From an uncultured Granulosicoccaceae bacterium (GTDB lineage Bacteria > Pseudomonadota > Gammaproteobacteria > Granulosicoccales > Granulosicoccaceae): a DNA stretch of 32,370 bases. The stretch is from positions 1-32,370 of the forward strand of contig CALIMV010000273.1 of the NCBI GenBank assembly GCA_938045275.1, read 5' to 3'. Below the pieces are notes generated by a model. The model was not told the DNA's origin. It did no database searches and saw nothing but the letters and a program-made list of their open reading frames with translations. Below, one piece after another: positions 16,555-24,794 of the stretch; position 1 is the stretch's first letter; the number at the start of each line of letters is the position of its first letter. The position numbers and the translations under genes were made by a program.

Positions 16555-16816
16555 ACTGTCTCTCCGTTTCTGTTTAAAAAAATTTGCATTCTGTTTTACA
16601 CATTCACAATAAAAGAAGGGCACTTGCGCACTGAACGACAATGTATTCAATGCGTAATGAATAAAAGCTTTTAATTTAGTCTGACTGGAGTGTAAAGCGC
16701 CAACTTGCAAAACACAAGTTAAGGATTATTGACAACGTCATTACCGACAACATCGGTTCGACGAACTGGGTCATTGGTATAAGGCAACAACAAATTCAAA
16801 TTGAGACGATAACCGA
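16555..16816. other. divergent intergenic region iorA-type / host-attachment gene
   Basis: About 260 bp before the FNR-like site. It contains the minus-strand promoter of the molybdenum-hydroxylase operon, but no clear -35/-10 pair could be picked. A modest inverted repeat AACTTG-N7-CAAGTT lies at 16702-16720. No gene is supported. Confidence 0.4.
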
Positions 16817-16830
16817 TTGATCCAGGTCAA
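16817..16830. promoter_or_regulatory. FNR/Anr-like box upstream of host-attachment gene
   Basis: TTGATCCAGGTCAA matches the FNR/Anr consensus TTGAT-N4-ATCAA with one mismatch. Its centre is 68 bp upstream of the ATG at 16892. A weak -10 (TAAGCT, 16853-16858) falls where a class II site at -41.5 would place it. Confidence 0.6.
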
Positions 16831-16891
16831 CAAGAAATTGCAGTGCAGAAACTAAGCTGAGTCTGTCATCAATAACGCAAACACCTGAACC

Positions 16892-17329
16892 ATGAAACAT
16901 CCTATTACCTGGGTAGTGCTTGCCGATGCAAACTTTGCTCGAATTCTTGAAAATACGCATCCCGGTGAGGGATTGCATCAAATTCCGGCAGGAACATTCA
17001 AATCACCAGAAAAAAATTCCTGGTCAGATGATGAAGGGAGAACACAGAGTAATATCCGCAACGCGCGTCTGCGCCTAGACAAACACACTGAACAAGCTCC
17101 CGAAACGGTACAGTTCGCTCGCACACTGATTCGCACTCTCGAGAAGCATCATAGATGCAGTCATTTCGACAAATTGGCCATTAGCGCACCCCCGCAAATG
17201 CTCGGTTTGCTTAGGCCGATGTTATCCGCCGAACTCAAAGGCGTTCTGAAATGTGAACTGAACAAAGAGATTGCCCGAGTTCCGACAGATGAAGTAGCGA
17301 AGCACTTTAACGGCGCTATGCGGTTCTGA
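16892..17329 (+). CDS. host attachment family protein
   Basis: A 145-residue soluble protein of the 'host attachment protein' family: TWVVLADANFARILE at the start, a DEGR motif, FARTLIRTLEKHHRCSHFDKLAISAPPQMLGLLRPML in the middle and KEIARVPTDEVAKHF near the end. The name comes from one early genetic report in a plant-associated bacterium; the fold resembles archaeal release-factor-like domains and the biochemical role is not settled. In many proteobacteria it sits with usp and ppsA genes, as here. An FNR-like site precedes it, and the universal stress protein gene follows after 42 bp, probably in one transcript. Confidence 0.8.
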   Translation: MKHPITWVVLADANFARILENTHPGEGLHQIPAGTFKSPEKNSWSDDEGRTQSNIRNARLRLDKHTEQAPETVQFARTLIRTLEKHHRCSHFDKLAISAPPQMLGLLRPMLSAELKGVLKCELNKEIARVPTDEVAKHFNGAMRF

Positions 17330-17371
17330 TTCCATGCGCATTTTTAATTTAATCTAGGCAAGGAATTCCCC

Positions 17372-18196
17372 ATGAAGGACATACTAGTATCGATTGATGG
17401 CAGCAATGGCGATAAAGCCAGTATTGATGCAGCACTTTGTCTGGCAAGGAAATTTGACTCACACATCACCTGTGTTTATGAAGAGAAACTATATGGACAC
17501 AGTTCTTACGCAGATTTGTATGCTGATGTGATTACGGCTGCGTTTGATAAACAGCTATTTGAAGAAAATGCCGCTATCACTCGCCAGTTCAATGACAGCA
17601 CGAAATCAAGAAAGAACAAAAGCACATTAAAAATTGAGAAACCGCTCAATAACAAGATTATGCTCTCCTACGCCTATATCAATGACATAATCATTTGCGC
17701 ACAGCACGATACCGAGAAAGCGACATTTGGCGAGAGAAATCTCCCAGAGCACTTGGTCATGGGCTCTGGCAAGCCAGTATTGATCATTCCTTATATTGGT
17801 TTTCCAGAAACAATAGGGAAGAACGTCATTATTGCCTGGGATAAGAGCCGTGAAGCATCAAGAGCAATACATGATGCATTGCCACTGTTAAAGCAAGCAG
17901 ACAAGGTGCATATATTTTCTGTGATCAAAAAAGGCGGAGAAGAGAACGAATTGGCAGCATTGGCGGATATTACCACTCATCTATCTCGACACGATGTAGA
18001 CGTAGATAATAACGCTTGCGTATTTGATCGCGATATCAGCGTTGCCGAAATGCTCTTATCAAGAGCATCAGACTATGGAGCAGACTTGATTGTTATGGGT
18101 GCTTACGGACATTCCAGGCTTCGTGAGTACACGCTTGGTGGTACAACACGAACAATTCTTAACAGTATGACAACGCCGGTTTTAATGACCCACTAG
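17372..18196 (+). CDS. tandem-domain universal stress protein
   Basis: A 274-residue protein with two Usp folds. The first begins MKDILVSIDGSNGDKASIDAA and ends at SGKPVLIIPYI; the second begins GKNVIIAWDKSREASRAIHDALP and contains the ATP-binding loop GAYGHSRLREYTLGG near residues 240-257. The first domain lacks a clear G-x2-G-x9-G loop, so only the second probably binds nucleotide. Two-domain Usps of this kind support survival under oxygen limitation or stress and are FNR/Anr targets in other gammaproteobacteria. AAGGAA precedes the ATG. It is likely co-transcribed with the host-attachment gene. Confidence 0.9.
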   Translation: MKDILVSIDGSNGDKASIDAALCLARKFDSHITCVYEEKLYGHSSYADLYADVITAAFDKQLFEENAAITRQFNDSTKSRKNKSTLKIEKPLNNKIMLSYAYINDIIICAQHDTEKATFGERNLPEHLVMGSGKPVLIIPYIGFPETIGKNVIIAWDKSREASRAIHDALPLLKQADKVHIFSVIKKGGEENELAALADITTHLSRHDVDVDNNACVFDRDISVAEMLLSRASDYGADLIVMGAYGHSRLREYTLGGTTRTILNSMTTPVLMTH

Positions 18197-18242
18197 CGAA
18201 TTCATGTTGTATAAGCAGTGTGGACAAAATTCAATTCCTTTT

Positions 18243-18280
18243 GGTAAGCGCGGTAAGCGCGGGTAAGCGCGGGTAAGCGC
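18243..18280. repeat. GGTAAGCGC tandem repeat, 4 copies
   Basis: Four copies of GGTAAGCGC starting at 18243, 18252, 18262 and 18272; the last two carry an additional G. It lies between the converging ends of the usp and NQO-like genes. Confidence 0.9.
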
Positions 18281-18293
18281 AATAATCCGTCGA

Positions 18294-18328
18294 GTGGCAA
18301 GTGGCAAGCGGCAAGCGGCAAGCGGCAA
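18294..18328. repeat. 7-bp tandem repeat G(T/C)GGCAA, 5 copies
   Basis: Five exact-length heptamers: two GTGGCAA then three GCGGCAA. It is 13 bp after the neighbouring GGTAAGCGC array, in the same 200-bp gap between convergent genes. No hairpin terminator was found in this gap. Confidence 0.9.
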
Positions 18329-18397
18329 GGAATACCATAATGATCCAATGACTTCCGTTGGGTCACGTTCTATACATCAGAGCTATTAGATCACACT

Positions 18398-18988
18398 CTA
18401 TTTACCCTGAACCCCAAGTGCTCTAATTTCAGATAACCTGATTTTATTTTGTTCTTCCGTGCCACCATCAACGTTACCAAGCACAGTATGCCTGACAGGT
18501 TTAAAACCGGAGATACCGAACAGGCCTCGCTCTACTGCTTTGAGTGAGGCACCGGCAAAGAGTGTTTTATAAGCAATAGCAGGCATCCCCATCGTCACCA
18601 CAATACGAGCAGATTTTCCTTTCATCATCCGTTTCGGCCACTTGTGTCCAGCATCTTCATTCGCCTCCAGAAAGAACTCTCCCCTCGCCATCTGCTCAAA
18701 AAAGGCTCGCGTGGCCGCAGGCATACTTCCCAGCCACAATGGAAACATTAAAACGACATGTTCAGCCGTAATTAGCTTCGCACGTTCACGCTGTACTGTG
18801 GAATCGGGGTCGATGTCAAAATCAGACTTGTATTTGAGTGGTTTACAGTCAAGCCTGGCAATGTCAATACGACTGATTTCATGCCCACCTTTTGTAGCAC
18901 CAGCGCAATACTCGTCACACAGTGCATGAATTAATCGGGAATCATCAGGATCAGGATGACCATCAATGACGCATATTTTTTTTGGCAT
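18398..18988 (-). CDS. flavodoxin-fold NAD(P)H:quinone oxidoreductase-like protein
   Basis: A 196-residue Flavodoxin_2-family protein: KKICVIDGHPDPDDSRL at the N-terminus (FMN/FAD phosphate loop), VVLMFPLWLGSMPAATRAFFEQM in the middle (the W-x-G flavin-contact segment) and GISGFKPVRHTVLG near the C-terminus. Relatives (MdaB/KefF/NQO type) carry out two-electron reduction of quinones or act as potassium-efflux ancillary factors. The start ATG follows GAGAG. The DUF4389 gene lies 47 bp upstream on the same strand and the pair shares one FNR-like promoter, consistent with use under low oxygen. Confidence 0.85.
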   Translation of the reverse strand: MPKKICVIDGHPDPDDSRLIHALCDEYCAGATKGGHEISRIDIARLDCKPLKYKSDFDIDPDSTVQRERAKLITAEHVVLMFPLWLGSMPAATRAFFEQMARGEFFLEANEDAGHKWPKRMMKGKSARIVVTMGMPAIAYKTLFAGASLKAVERGLFGISGFKPVRHTVLGNVDGGTEEQNKIRLSEIRALGVQGK

Positions 18989-19035
18989 AGGGCTCTCTCA
19001 GTTACGGGTCCATTGGGTTACCACCGTTCCCGTTG

Positions 19036-19419
19036 CTAAACGTATGGGCGTGGTTCCTCTGCTTTTGACTGCGTATTGTCTGATTTCGCTTTAGATTGAA
19101 TGTCATTGGTAGATGATTTAATCGATTCACTCGCAGGCTTTTCATTACCTGGCCAGGTATCAAAAGGAAAAGGTGTTCGATCTGTATTAAAGGTCAGGTA
19201 GTTGGCGATTTGTTGAATATATCGTCCAAGCGAACCACCAAAAGTGACTATGTGCTGATTGTTTTCTCCTTTTATAACTCGATGAATCAGACTAATGATG
19301 GCAAGCAAATAGAGAATTGTCTCGCAAACACCAAAAACCACGGCTAATATGAGCATGTACAGTGCTCTCAACCATAAATTGTCGCCGCTACTGAGTTTTG
19401 CACCGGAGTTGGAATTCAT
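19036..19419 (-). CDS. DUF4389 membrane protein
   Basis: A 127-residue protein with one or two long hydrophobic segments (about residues 18-47, LYMLILAVVFGVCETILYLLAIISLIHRVI) followed by the DUF4389 signature FGGSLGRYIQQIANYLTFNTDRTPFPFDTWP. The C-terminal 35 residues are hydrophilic and rich in Ser, Lys and Glu. Function is unknown; the family tends to accompany microaerobic or stress genes. It is the first gene after an FNR-like box and well-placed -10, with the NQO-like gene behind it. Confidence 0.8.
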   Translation of the reverse strand: MNSNSGAKLSSGDNLWLRALYMLILAVVFGVCETILYLLAIISLIHRVIKGENNQHIVTFGGSLGRYIQQIANYLTFNTDRTPFPFDTWPGNEKPASESIKSSTNDIQSKAKSDNTQSKAEEPRPYV

Positions 19420-19452
19420 AATCGAATATTCTCGGTCGAGTATTTGAATTCC

Positions 19453-19458
19453 ATTTTA
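19453..19458 (-). promoter_or_regulatory. -10 element of class II FNR-type promoter for DUF4389/NQO operon
   Basis: Minus-strand TAAAAT. If it is positions -12 to -7, the start site is 19446 and the FNR-like box centre (19487.5) is exactly at -41.5, the class II geometry known for FNR/Anr. Confidence 0.6.
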
Positions 19459-19480
19459 AGAAAATAGCGTTCGAAGAATA

Positions 19481-19494
19481 CTGATCTGGATCAA
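19481..19494. promoter_or_regulatory. FNR/Anr-like box upstream of DUF4389/NQO operon
   Basis: CTGATCTGGATCAA, one mismatch to TTGAT-N4-ATCAA, centred 68 bp upstream of the DUF4389 start and 41.5 bp upstream of the inferred transcription start. Confidence 0.75.
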
Positions 19495-19649
19495 TCAACC
19501 GTGTGGACGTGTTTCAGACGATAACTGAATGAACAATTAGCATCGTTGAAATCCCTTGCCAACTTGTTTTTATCAATACGATAGAGTCAGGCTGGATGAG
19601 TATCAGCAAGCTCGGCAACGGGGTTTACTATTAGCTTTTTTATCACTTT

Positions 19650-20597
19650 TCATAGATTACCCTTTGGAATTACAACCACATTGGCAAGCATTTTATAGAT
19701 ATTTTCGGCCTCGCATAAATTGGTCCCGGTCGTCATAACGGCGGCAGCACCGGCAGCTATGCCGTATCTGAATGCCTCTTCCAATGTTTTACCACAAGCA
19801 AGCTGAGTAGTCATTCCCGCTACAAAACTGTCCCCTGCACCAACAGCCGAACGCACTTTGACTCGCACAGCCGGCGACCTTAACGTAATGTTCTCTGTGC
19901 AAACAAAAGCACCGTGTTTTCCCATTGATACCGCGACAATTGCAGCTTGCTTTTGTTGCACAATTGACTGTGCGAATCGGATTCCGGACGACTCATCAAG
20001 CTTTTTTCCAGCAAGTTGTTCCAGTTCACCAAAACTAGGTTTAACCATATAAATACTGGCACTTTCCAGCGCGCACCTTAACGCTTCACCGGAGCTGTCT
20101 AAAACAACCTTCATCCCCCTGCCCGTAGCTGACAATGCAATTTGAGCATAGGTATCCATCGGCGCATTAATCGGTAAACTGCCACTGAGTACGAGCGTGC
20201 CGCACGATATTGAGTCAACATGTGTTATTGCAGATTGCAGGTAGACTTCAGCAATTGCTGCCCCCCCAGAAACAAATCGGAATTCGCGTCCGGTTAGCTT
20301 TTCAAGAACGGTATATGAGATTCGCGTATCAGTATCAGTACAAATACAATGATTTGACAGGTTTAAGGCGTTAACGGCATTCTGCATCACTTGACCATAA
20401 GCACCACCGGCAAGATAAGTCAAACTGACACTCCCTTTGAGCGCATCCACCACCCGTGCAACGTTTATAGCTCCGCCCCCCGGGTATTCGTTTTGCTCTG
20501 AAACTCTGGTTTTATGAGTGGACTGTACCTTATCTGCAACGGATGCAATGTCAAGTGCAGGATTTAAAGACAGGCAGTGAATAGTCGTATTTGGCAT
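19650..20597 (-). CDS. PfkB-family hexose kinase (6-phosphofructokinase 2 / 1-phosphofructokinase type)
   Basis: A 315-residue ribokinase-fold sugar kinase. It has the substrate-binding start SLNPALDI, the PGGGAINVARV glycine motif (39-49), the MVKPSFGELEQL segment (184-195) and the catalytic GAGDSFVAGM at 253-262 with Asp256 as base. The sequence type is close to PfkB/FruK, which phosphorylate fructose 6-phosphate or fructose 1-phosphate (or tagatose 6-phosphate); reading alone does not decide the substrate. It lies 51 bp downstream of ppsA on the same strand and is very probably co-transcribed with it from the FNR-like promoter at 23123, joining a glycolytic kinase with a PEP-forming enzyme. 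Confidence 0.88.
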   Translation of the reverse strand: MPNTTIHCLSLNPALDIASVADKVQSTHKTRVSEQNEYPGGGAINVARVVDALKGSVSLTYLAGGAYGQVMQNAVNALNLSNHCICTDTDTRISYTVLEKLTGREFRFVSGGAAIAEVYLQSAITHVDSISCGTLVLSGSLPINAPMDTYAQIALSATGRGMKVVLDSSGEALRCALESASIYMVKPSFGELEQLAGKKLDESSGIRFAQSIVQQKQAAIVAVSMGKHGAFVCTENITLRSPAVRVKVRSAVGAGDSFVAGMTTQLACGKTLEEAFRYGIAAGAAAVMTTGTNLCEAENIYKMLANVVVIPKGNL

Positions 20598-20648
20598 TAC
20601 GTCAGTTGGCTGTAGTGTTCGCTATTTGAATTAAAACGATGTACCAAC

Positions 20649-23054
20649 TCAAACAACCGCACGTTTCGTTTCCTGGCGTAAACGCTTTTCTGCTATTGCG
20701 ATATGCTTTTTTACAGCGACAAAGCTGTCAGGAGTAACCGAAATGGAATCAATCCCTGACGCAACCAGAAATTCTGCAAATTCTGGATAATCGCTTGGCG
20801 CTTGTCCACACAATCCAATTGGAATCTTAGCCGCCTTGGCCGCTTTTATCGCACGCTTTATCATCCAGTTAACTGCTTCATTGCGCTCATCAAATACCGT
20901 TGATAGCAATGCTGAATCCCGATCAACGCCAAGTGTTAGCTGCGTTAAATCATTTGAACCTATCGAGAACCCGTCAAAGTGCTGCGCAAAAACATCAGCT
21001 AGAATGACATTGGAAGGAACCTCACACATCATATAGATTTGTAATCCGTCTACCCCTCGCCTCAGGCCTTCTTTTGCTAAAACGTCAATCACACAGTCAG
21101 CTTCGTGCACGGTTCTACAGAAAGGAATCATAATAATCACATTATCAAAACCCATCGTTGTGCGCAGTTGCTTCAGCGCCCGACACTCAAGGCGAAACCC
21201 GTCAATATAATGATCGGAGTAGTATCGTGACGCACCTCGAAATCCAATCATTGGGTTTGACTCAATAGGTTCAAACTCCTCACCACCGAGCAAATCTGCA
21301 TACTCATTGGATTTAAAATCACTCAGTCGTACGATAACTGGCTTTGGGTAGGCAACAGAGGCGATTCTACCCAGCCCCATTGAAAGCTCCCTGATGAAGA
21401 AGTCGGAAGCGTTTTCATAACCTTGGGTTAAGTTTTGAATTTGTGCTTTGGTTTTTTCATTGGTCAGCTGGTCTATCCGCGCCAGCGCCAATGGGTGAAC
21501 TTGAATATGATTACTGATTACAAATTCCATACGAGCTAAACCAATCCCATCAATGGGCAATCGCCAATTGCGAAAAGCAGCTCCTGGATTAGCCAAATTT
21601 AATTTAACCAGCGTTCTGGTACTGGGTAAGTCATCAAGATGAATCATGCTTGTCTTCACATCTGCTGCTCCAGCAAATACCTCCCCTTCGGCGCCCGCGG
21701 CACATGAGAGTGTCACCATTTGATTTGATTCCACCGTGGTCGTTGCATTGCCCGTACCCACAATAGTGGGTACGCCAAGCTCTCTGCTAACAATTGCGGC
21801 GTGAGAAGTGCGACCACCGTGGTCAGTAATAACACCAGCGGCTTGCTTCATGATGGGAACCCAATCGGGGTCGGTGTTGGCTGTGACCAAAATACTGCCT
21901 GGAACGAACTTGTCTCTGTCTGCAGGGTCGTCAATATGACACACAACTGCCGACACAACCTGCTCACCAATGCTGGTGCCCGATAACAATTTTTCGCCGG
22001 CTGAAACGATCTCTCTGGTGATGAATTCTGTAGTCGAATGATGGGATTGGACCGTTTCAGGGCGAGCTTGAACAATTGACAGCGTTTCGTCGATTCCATC
22101 CTTTGCCCATTCAATATCCATTGGGCATGCATAGTGGTCCTCGATGATAACGGCCCACTGAGCCAGTTGCATTATCTCATCGTCGCTTAAAACAAACGAG
22201 CTCGGTTCTTGTGTTGTTGTGGGAATGGTGCTGGTGGCCTGCTCATCATCGCCATAGACCATCTTGCATGCTTTAGCTCCAAGCCGTTTTTCAATAATAG
22301 GAACCGATCCAGTTTGATGTATTAAAGGTTTGAAAACCATATACTCATCGGGATTGACCACTCCCTTCACAACCGTTTCGCCCAAACCCCATGCGGCATT
22401 AATTAGAATAGATTTGTCAAATCCGGTTTCGGTATCGATTGTGAACATGACTCCTGAGCCACTCTTGTCCGATCTGACCATACGCTGAATGCCAACAGAT
22501 AACGCAATTTTTTGATGGTCATACCCTTTGGCTTTGCGATAGCTAATCGCTCTATCGGTAAAAAGCGAGGCATAACAATGTTTGCATGCATCCAACAGTG
22601 CCTTTTTACCCCTCACATTTAAATAGGATTCTTGCTGCCCGGCAAAACTGGCATCAGGTAAATCCTCGGCTGTAGCACTGGAACGAACTGCAACGCCTGC
22701 GTCTTCTCCCGCGCTGCACAAAGACTGATAATCAGCGCAAATCGCATCTGCTATTGCCGACGGCCAAGTACCCTTTAAAATAGCCTCTCGAATTGTGGTG
22801 CCGGTTTCCGCCAACGAGACAGACTCCGCCTCATACTTGGCCAATTCAATGGATATGAAATCGCGCAGGTAATTGTGATCAATGTACATCCAATAGGCAT
22901 CAACAGTTGTTGCAAATCCCGGCGGCACGTTAACCCCGCGCTTATCCAACGAGCTGACCATTTCTCCTAATGATGCATTTTTTCCACCAACGACTGAGAC
23001 ATGTGTTCGGCCACATTTATTGAAGTTAACGGTGTAATGAGTTGATATCGTCAT
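20649..23054 (-). CDS. ppsA: phosphoenolpyruvate synthase
   Basis: From ATG 23054 (GAGGG at good spacing) the protein has 801 residues, close to E. coli PpsA (792). It converts pyruvate and ATP to PEP, AMP and phosphate. Domains in order: N-terminal PPDK ATP-binding (VGGKNASLGEM at 22-32; SSATAEDLPDASFAGQ at 125-140; PMDIEWAKDG), the swivelling phosphohistidine domain with H418 in TDHGGRTSHAAIVSRELGVP, and the C-terminal PEP/pyruvate barrel (PMIGFRGASRY; SIGSNDLTQL; GLCGQAPSD). All key motifs are present. Upstream in-frame codons (to 23123) lack similarity. It is transcribed with pfkB and preceded by a perfect FNR-like box, which is not the usual control for this gluconeogenic enzyme in enterics. 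Confidence 0.95.
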   Translation of the reverse strand: MTISTHYTVNFNKCGRTHVSVVGGKNASLGEMVSSLDKRGVNVPPGFATTVDAYWMYIDHNYLRDFISIELAKYEAESVSLAETGTTIREAILKGTWPSAIADAICADYQSLCSAGEDAGVAVRSSATAEDLPDASFAGQQESYLNVRGKKALLDACKHCYASLFTDRAISYRKAKGYDHQKIALSVGIQRMVRSDKSGSGVMFTIDTETGFDKSILINAAWGLGETVVKGVVNPDEYMVFKPLIHQTGSVPIIEKRLGAKACKMVYGDDEQATSTIPTTTQEPSSFVLSDDEIMQLAQWAVIIEDHYACPMDIEWAKDGIDETLSIVQARPETVQSHHSTTEFITREIVSAGEKLLSGTSIGEQVVSAVVCHIDDPADRDKFVPGSILVTANTDPDWVPIMKQAAGVITDHGGRTSHAAIVSRELGVPTIVGTGNATTTVESNQMVTLSCAAGAEGEVFAGAADVKTSMIHLDDLPSTRTLVKLNLANPGAAFRNWRLPIDGIGLARMEFVISNHIQVHPLALARIDQLTNEKTKAQIQNLTQGYENASDFFIRELSMGLGRIASVAYPKPVIVRLSDFKSNEYADLLGGEEFEPIESNPMIGFRGASRYYSDHYIDGFRLECRALKQLRTTMGFDNVIIMIPFCRTVHEADCVIDVLAKEGLRRGVDGLQIYMMCEVPSNVILADVFAQHFDGFSIGSNDLTQLTLGVDRDSALLSTVFDERNEAVNWMIKRAIKAAKAAKIPIGLCGQAPSDYPEFAEFLVASGIDSISVTPDSFVAVKKHIAIAEKRLRQETKRAVV

Positions 23055-23122
23055 ACGGGCCCTCACACAAAAAACGCATCGCTGTCCTTTACTACACGGT
23101 GACACTGAAAGCATTTGATGCA

Positions 23123-23136
23123 TTGATCAATATCAA
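23123..23136. promoter_or_regulatory. perfect FNR/Anr box upstream of ppsA-pfkB
   Basis: TTGATCAATATCAA is an exact match to TTGAT-N4-ATCAA, centred 75 bp upstream of the ppsA start. A TAGTAA -10-like hexamer lies at 23089-23094 (minus strand), placing the box near -47 rather than the ideal -41.5, so either the -10 or the activation mode is uncertain. Confidence 0.75.
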
Positions 23137-23220
23137 TTAAATAACAGGCTGGCGAAAGTGAACACAAGAAAACCGGAGCAGTTTATATCTACAAATTAAT
23201 GACACTGCTAATCCTCCCTT

Positions 23221-23258
23221 GCGTTGGCGTTGGCGTTGGCGTTGGCGTTGGCGTTGGC
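23221..23258. repeat. GCGTTG hexanucleotide repeat, 6.3 copies
   Basis: Six exact GCGTTG units plus GC, in the divergent promoter region between ppsA and the APC permease. It ends three bases before the second FNR-like box, so copy-number change would alter the distance between the two boxes but not the distance from either box to its own promoter. Confidence 0.95.
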
Positions 23259-23261
23259 AAT

Positions 23262-23275
23262 TTAATCCAGATCAA
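23262..23275. promoter_or_regulatory. FNR/Anr-like box upstream of APC permease
   Basis: TTAATCCAGATCAA, one mismatch to consensus, centred 145 bp upstream of the permease start. A GATACT -10-like hexamer at 23297-23302 is close to class II spacing, implying a 5' untranslated region of about 100 nt. Confidence 0.5.
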
Positions 23276-23413
23276 TACGCACTCAATAGCAATCGCGATA
23301 CTGACGGCATCAGTTGGAGTGCTAATAAAGTCCTGACGATCAAATGCAATACCAATCCTTAAGAATTTGAGCTTTATGTTCAAACAATATAAAGAGATAA
23401 AGGATACAGACCA

Positions 23414-24670
23414 ATGAGAAAGTCGATGCCTGAAGTCACCGTCTCACACAATGCTCAAAAGGCAACACTTGCACGTGCACTGAACCTGCCATTGCTTGTG
23501 CTGTACGGACTGGGAACCACAATAGGCGCAGGAATATATGTCCTGGTGGGCAGCGCCGCCGGACAAGCAGGGTTTTACGCACCACTTGCATTTCTGGTAG
23601 CAGCAATCGGTACAGCACCATCAGCTGCTTCCTATGCCGAACTTGCCGGACGATACCCCGTGAGTGCTGCAGAAGCTGTGTATGTTGAAAACGGCTTCAA
23701 CTCGGCCACTATGGCAAGGTTATCCGGTTTACTCGTTATTTTCTCAGGCGTGGTCGCAGCCGCTGCTATTACAGTCGGTTGTGCCGGATATATTGGCGTC
23801 TTTGTTGACTGGCCGTTTTGGCTTGTTGTGTTGGGTATTGTTGTTTCTATGGGTGCCGTCGCCGTACTCGGAATACTGGAATCAGTACTACTGGCAGCCT
23901 TGTTTACTTTGATAGAAGTGGGCGGTTTACTCGTGATCGTTGTCGCCGGTTTTTACAGTGACGACGAAATTATCACCAGGATACCCAGACTGGTTTCAGA
24001 ACTAAATGACATAACAATCTGGAGCGGTATCGCCAGCGCAGGTTTACTTGCAGTATTTGCATTCATCGGGTTTGAGGATATGGTTAACGTAGTGGAAGAA
24101 ACCAAAAAACCTGCCGTCACCATGCCGTTAGCCATCGGTGCCACACTGATCATCACCACATTGTTGTATTTTCTAGTGACATTGGTTTCAGTGTCGGCAG
24201 TACCTCCGGCAGAACTCGCGCAATCAACAGCTCCATTAAGCGCAGTGTATGAAAAAGTCACTGGCAGATCTGCTGGCGTCATCAGCGCAATCGCTATATT
24301 CGCAACATTGAACACCATTCTGGTTCAGTTCATCATGGCATCACGTGTTATTTATGGCATGGCAGATCGATCAGCACTACCAGCCATATTTGCAACAGTA
24401 AATCAGGTGACGCGAACACCCGTAACGGCAACGGTACTTGTTGTAGCCATCACTACCCTATTTGCACTGGCAATACCACTGGACAATCTAGCTGAATACA
24501 CTTCAATGATCATTCTGATGATTTGGGGTTTATCCAATACAGCGTTACTGCTGATCAAAATTCGCAGAACACCAGCACCGGTTGACGCTTTTGTGGTGCC
24601 TGCCTGGGTGCCAATGCTGGGACTGGCATTTTGCTGCGCTTTCATTGGCATTGCCCTGGCCAGACTTTGA
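23414..24670 (+). CDS. APC-superfamily amino acid permease
   Basis: A 418-residue inner-membrane transporter with about 12 membrane segments. The first helix carries the APC substrate/ion-binding break GLGTTIGAGIYVLVG, and helix 6 has AVFAFIGFEDMVNVVEETKKP, the other half of the binding site. It most resembles the smaller APC members (roughly 400-450 aa) without the C-terminal extension of cationic amino acid transporters; the substrate is unknown. AGGA lies nine bases upstream of ATG 23414; ATG 23426 is an alternative. It is divergent from ppsA and may share its oxygen response through the box at 23262. Confidence 0.85.
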   Translation: MRKSMPEVTVSHNAQKATLARALNLPLLVLYGLGTTIGAGIYVLVGSAAGQAGFYAPLAFLVAAIGTAPSAASYAELAGRYPVSAAEAVYVENGFNSATMARLSGLLVIFSGVVAAAAITVGCAGYIGVFVDWPFWLVVLGIVVSMGAVAVLGILESVLLAALFTLIEVGGLLVIVVAGFYSDDEIITRIPRLVSELNDITIWSGIASAGLLAVFAFIGFEDMVNVVEETKKPAVTMPLAIGATLIITTLLYFLVTLVSVSAVPPAELAQSTAPLSAVYEKVTGRSAGVISAIAIFATLNTILVQFIMASRVIYGMADRSALPAIFATVNQVTRTPVTATVLVVAITTLFALAIPLDNLAEYTSMIILMIWGLSNTALLLIKIRRTPAPVDAFVVPAWVPMLGLAFCCAFIGIALARL

Positions 24671-24742
24671 GCTAACTGACTGACTTCGAGGTTATACATC
24701 CATAACACTCTCAGTCACCTTGACTATCGTCCATTTAGCTTT

Positions 24743-24786
24743 AGTCTGCCTGCGGCTCAGGCTGTGGAATCAGCGTGAGCCAGACT
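24743..24786. terminator. hairpin between convergent permease and VIT1-like genes
   Basis: GGCTCA / TGAGCC stem extended by AGTCT / AGACT with a six-base bulge, located in the short gap between the two gene ends. No U-run; a weak bidirectional terminator candidate. Confidence 0.35.
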
Positions 24787-24794
24787 GCATGTAA

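Noticed and set aside
16093-16710. Longer 205-aa form of the 2Fe-2S subunit
   Set aside because: The first 52 residues have no family similarity; ATG 16554 has a good GGAGAG site.
18243-18328. Repeat clusters considered as a CRISPR array
   Set aside because: Units are 7-10 bp with no spacers, and no cas genes are present.
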